Shown piece after piece: positions 5,295 to 5,872 of a stretch of DNA of 5,872 nucleotides. This DNA comes from Chloroflexi bacterium RBG_16_64_32. GTDB taxonomy: Bacteria; Chloroflexota; Dehalococcoidia; SM23-28-2; RBG-16-64-32. A program made the translations under genes and the position numbers. The number at the start of each line of letters is the position of its first letter. The stretch's first letter is position 1. The notes beneath the pieces were generated by a model, which was not told the origin of the DNA, did no database searches, and saw only the letters and a program-made list of their open reading frames with translations. The stretch spans positions 4,623 to 10,494 of the forward strand of contig MGNZ01000122.1 of NCBI GenBank assembly GCA_001795235.1. The letters are read 5' to 3'.

Positions 5295-5872
5295 GCGGCC
5301 GGACCGCTGGCCACGAGCTGCTCGATGGCCAGCGCGTACGGGCCCCACATCGGGCGCGGCAGCAGGCGGCCGATGTGGGCCATCACCTGTTCCCGCGCCA
5401 GCCGGTCCCGCTCCTCCTTCCGCGCTGCCTCCCGCACCTCAACGGAGAACGCAGGGCCGAAGCGGACCGTGAGGACGCCCTCTTCCTCGTAGATTCCGCA
5501 CGGCAGGACAGGGACACCCCGCTTGCTGAGCGAGCGGAGGAAGAGGCCCGTACCGGGCATCGCCTCGATGAGGATCTGGTTGCCCACACCTTCGGGGTAG
5601 AGGCCTATCGGCTCGCCCTGCTTGTCCATCACTTGAAGGATGGAGCGCATCGCGGCGGCGCGGCCCACGCGCGCCTCTCCCGAGCGGGGGACGATGACGA
5701 GGCCGTAAACGTTGGCGATGCGGTGGAACAGCCAGCGTAGCAACGCGACCGGCACCGGCAGGACACCGCCCAGCCGGAAGTTGTACCACTCGCTGGTCAT
5801 CAGCCAGCGGAGCGTCCGGTGGCTCCGTCGCCGCTCGAAGATGGCGGTAGCGGCCACCATGCCGCCCCAGAA
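5291..5872 (-). CDS. PlsC-like (LPLAT) acyltransferase, 5' end beyond window
   Basis: The frame is open through the right edge, giving 193 visible residues. The pattern is that of glycerolphosphate-type acyltransferases (PlsC superfamily), which transfer an acyl chain to lysophospholipid or related acceptors at the inner membrane. Seen in order are VYGLVIVPRSG (55-65, motif II region with Arg63), GEPIGLYPEG (86-95, equivalent to the family's FPEGTR motif III, here YPEGVG), PGTGLFLRS (106-114) and GVPVLPCGI (119-127, motif IV). The leftmost visible residues FWGGM would align just after the catalytic HxxxxD motif, which is off-window. An internal ATG at 5858-5860 is unlikely to be the start, because the reading frame and family similarity extend upstream. 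The C-terminus ends convergent with the short His-rich gene. Confidence 0.75.
   Translation of the reverse strand, partial: FWGGMVAATAIFERRRSHRTLRWLMTSEWYNFRLGGVLPVPVALLRWLFHRIANVYGLVIVPRSGEARVGRAAAMRSILQVMDKQGEPIGLYPEGVGNQILIEAMPGTGLFLRSLSKRGVPVLPCGIYEEEGVLTVRFGPAFSVEVREAARKEERDRLAREQVMAHIGRLLPRPMWGPYALAIEQLVASGPAA

Noticed and set aside
3861..5348. Long minus-strand open frame across the duplicated region (495 codons), with a similar one at 2544-3719
   Set aside because: It is a mirror of the plus-strand genes. It is Arg/His/Leu-rich with no domain pattern, and the plus-strand frame has clear domains, anchors and silent substitutions.
5861..5872. Possible loss of the catalytic Asp of the acyltransferase HxxxxD motif (FWGG instead of an FWDG-like sequence)
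   Set aside because: The His and preceding residues lie outside the window, so the register cannot be fixed from what is visible.

Overview
The window is GC-rich, and its genes have the look of a high-GC environmental bacterium. The second plastocyanin-type domain (HNLRIAG…DD…FRSDF…GEMVGTITV) and the His-rich domain beside it remind me of proteins from Chloroflexota (Dehalococcoidia/SAR202-like) and some Actinobacteria. That placement rests on memory of the protein families and is low confidence. There are no tRNA, rRNA, CRISPR or transposase signals.

Layout. (1) A minus-strand gene at 60-494 encodes a 144-aa helical, phasin-like protein. (2) The gene-free stretch 495-908 is mostly a perfect tandem duplication of 170 bp (473-642 and 643-812). 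It doubles the phasin-like gene's promoter, ribosome binding site and first seven codons. (3) A small plus-strand DUF4177-like gene lies at 909-1142. (4) A plus-strand cluster runs from 1279 to 5294: an atypical RpiB/LacAB-family isomerase, then three membrane-anchored or secreted proteins that share one His-rich extracytoplasmic domain. The first two of these also carry two cupredoxin-like domains. (5) A convergent minus-strand PlsC-like acyltransferase, cut by the right edge, shares a CTAG with the last gene of the cluster so that the two stop codons overlap.

The main event in the window is a 1317-bp tandem duplication (2373-3689 and 3690-5006, four differences found by eye). The middle His-rich gene (3450-4706) is best explained as a chimera from an unequal crossover. 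Its 5' end, anchor and first part of the domain match the third gene. The rest of the domain and both cupredoxin-like domains match the first gene. The crossover can be placed within a 7-bp shared tract, acccacg, at 3690-3696. The ancestor would have had two genes, one long and one short.

How the genes may work together. The isomerase and the first His-rich gene overlap by one base (TAGTG) and are almost certainly co-transcribed. The His-rich domain has HWH, HTH and HLH motifs plus two cysteines, all kept in its most divergent copy. This suggests an undescribed extracytoplasmic metal-binding or redox-related module. The attached cupredoxin folds have lost most of their copper ligands, so they probably serve as structural or interaction domains. 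The link to the sugar-phosphate isomerase-like protein is unexplained.
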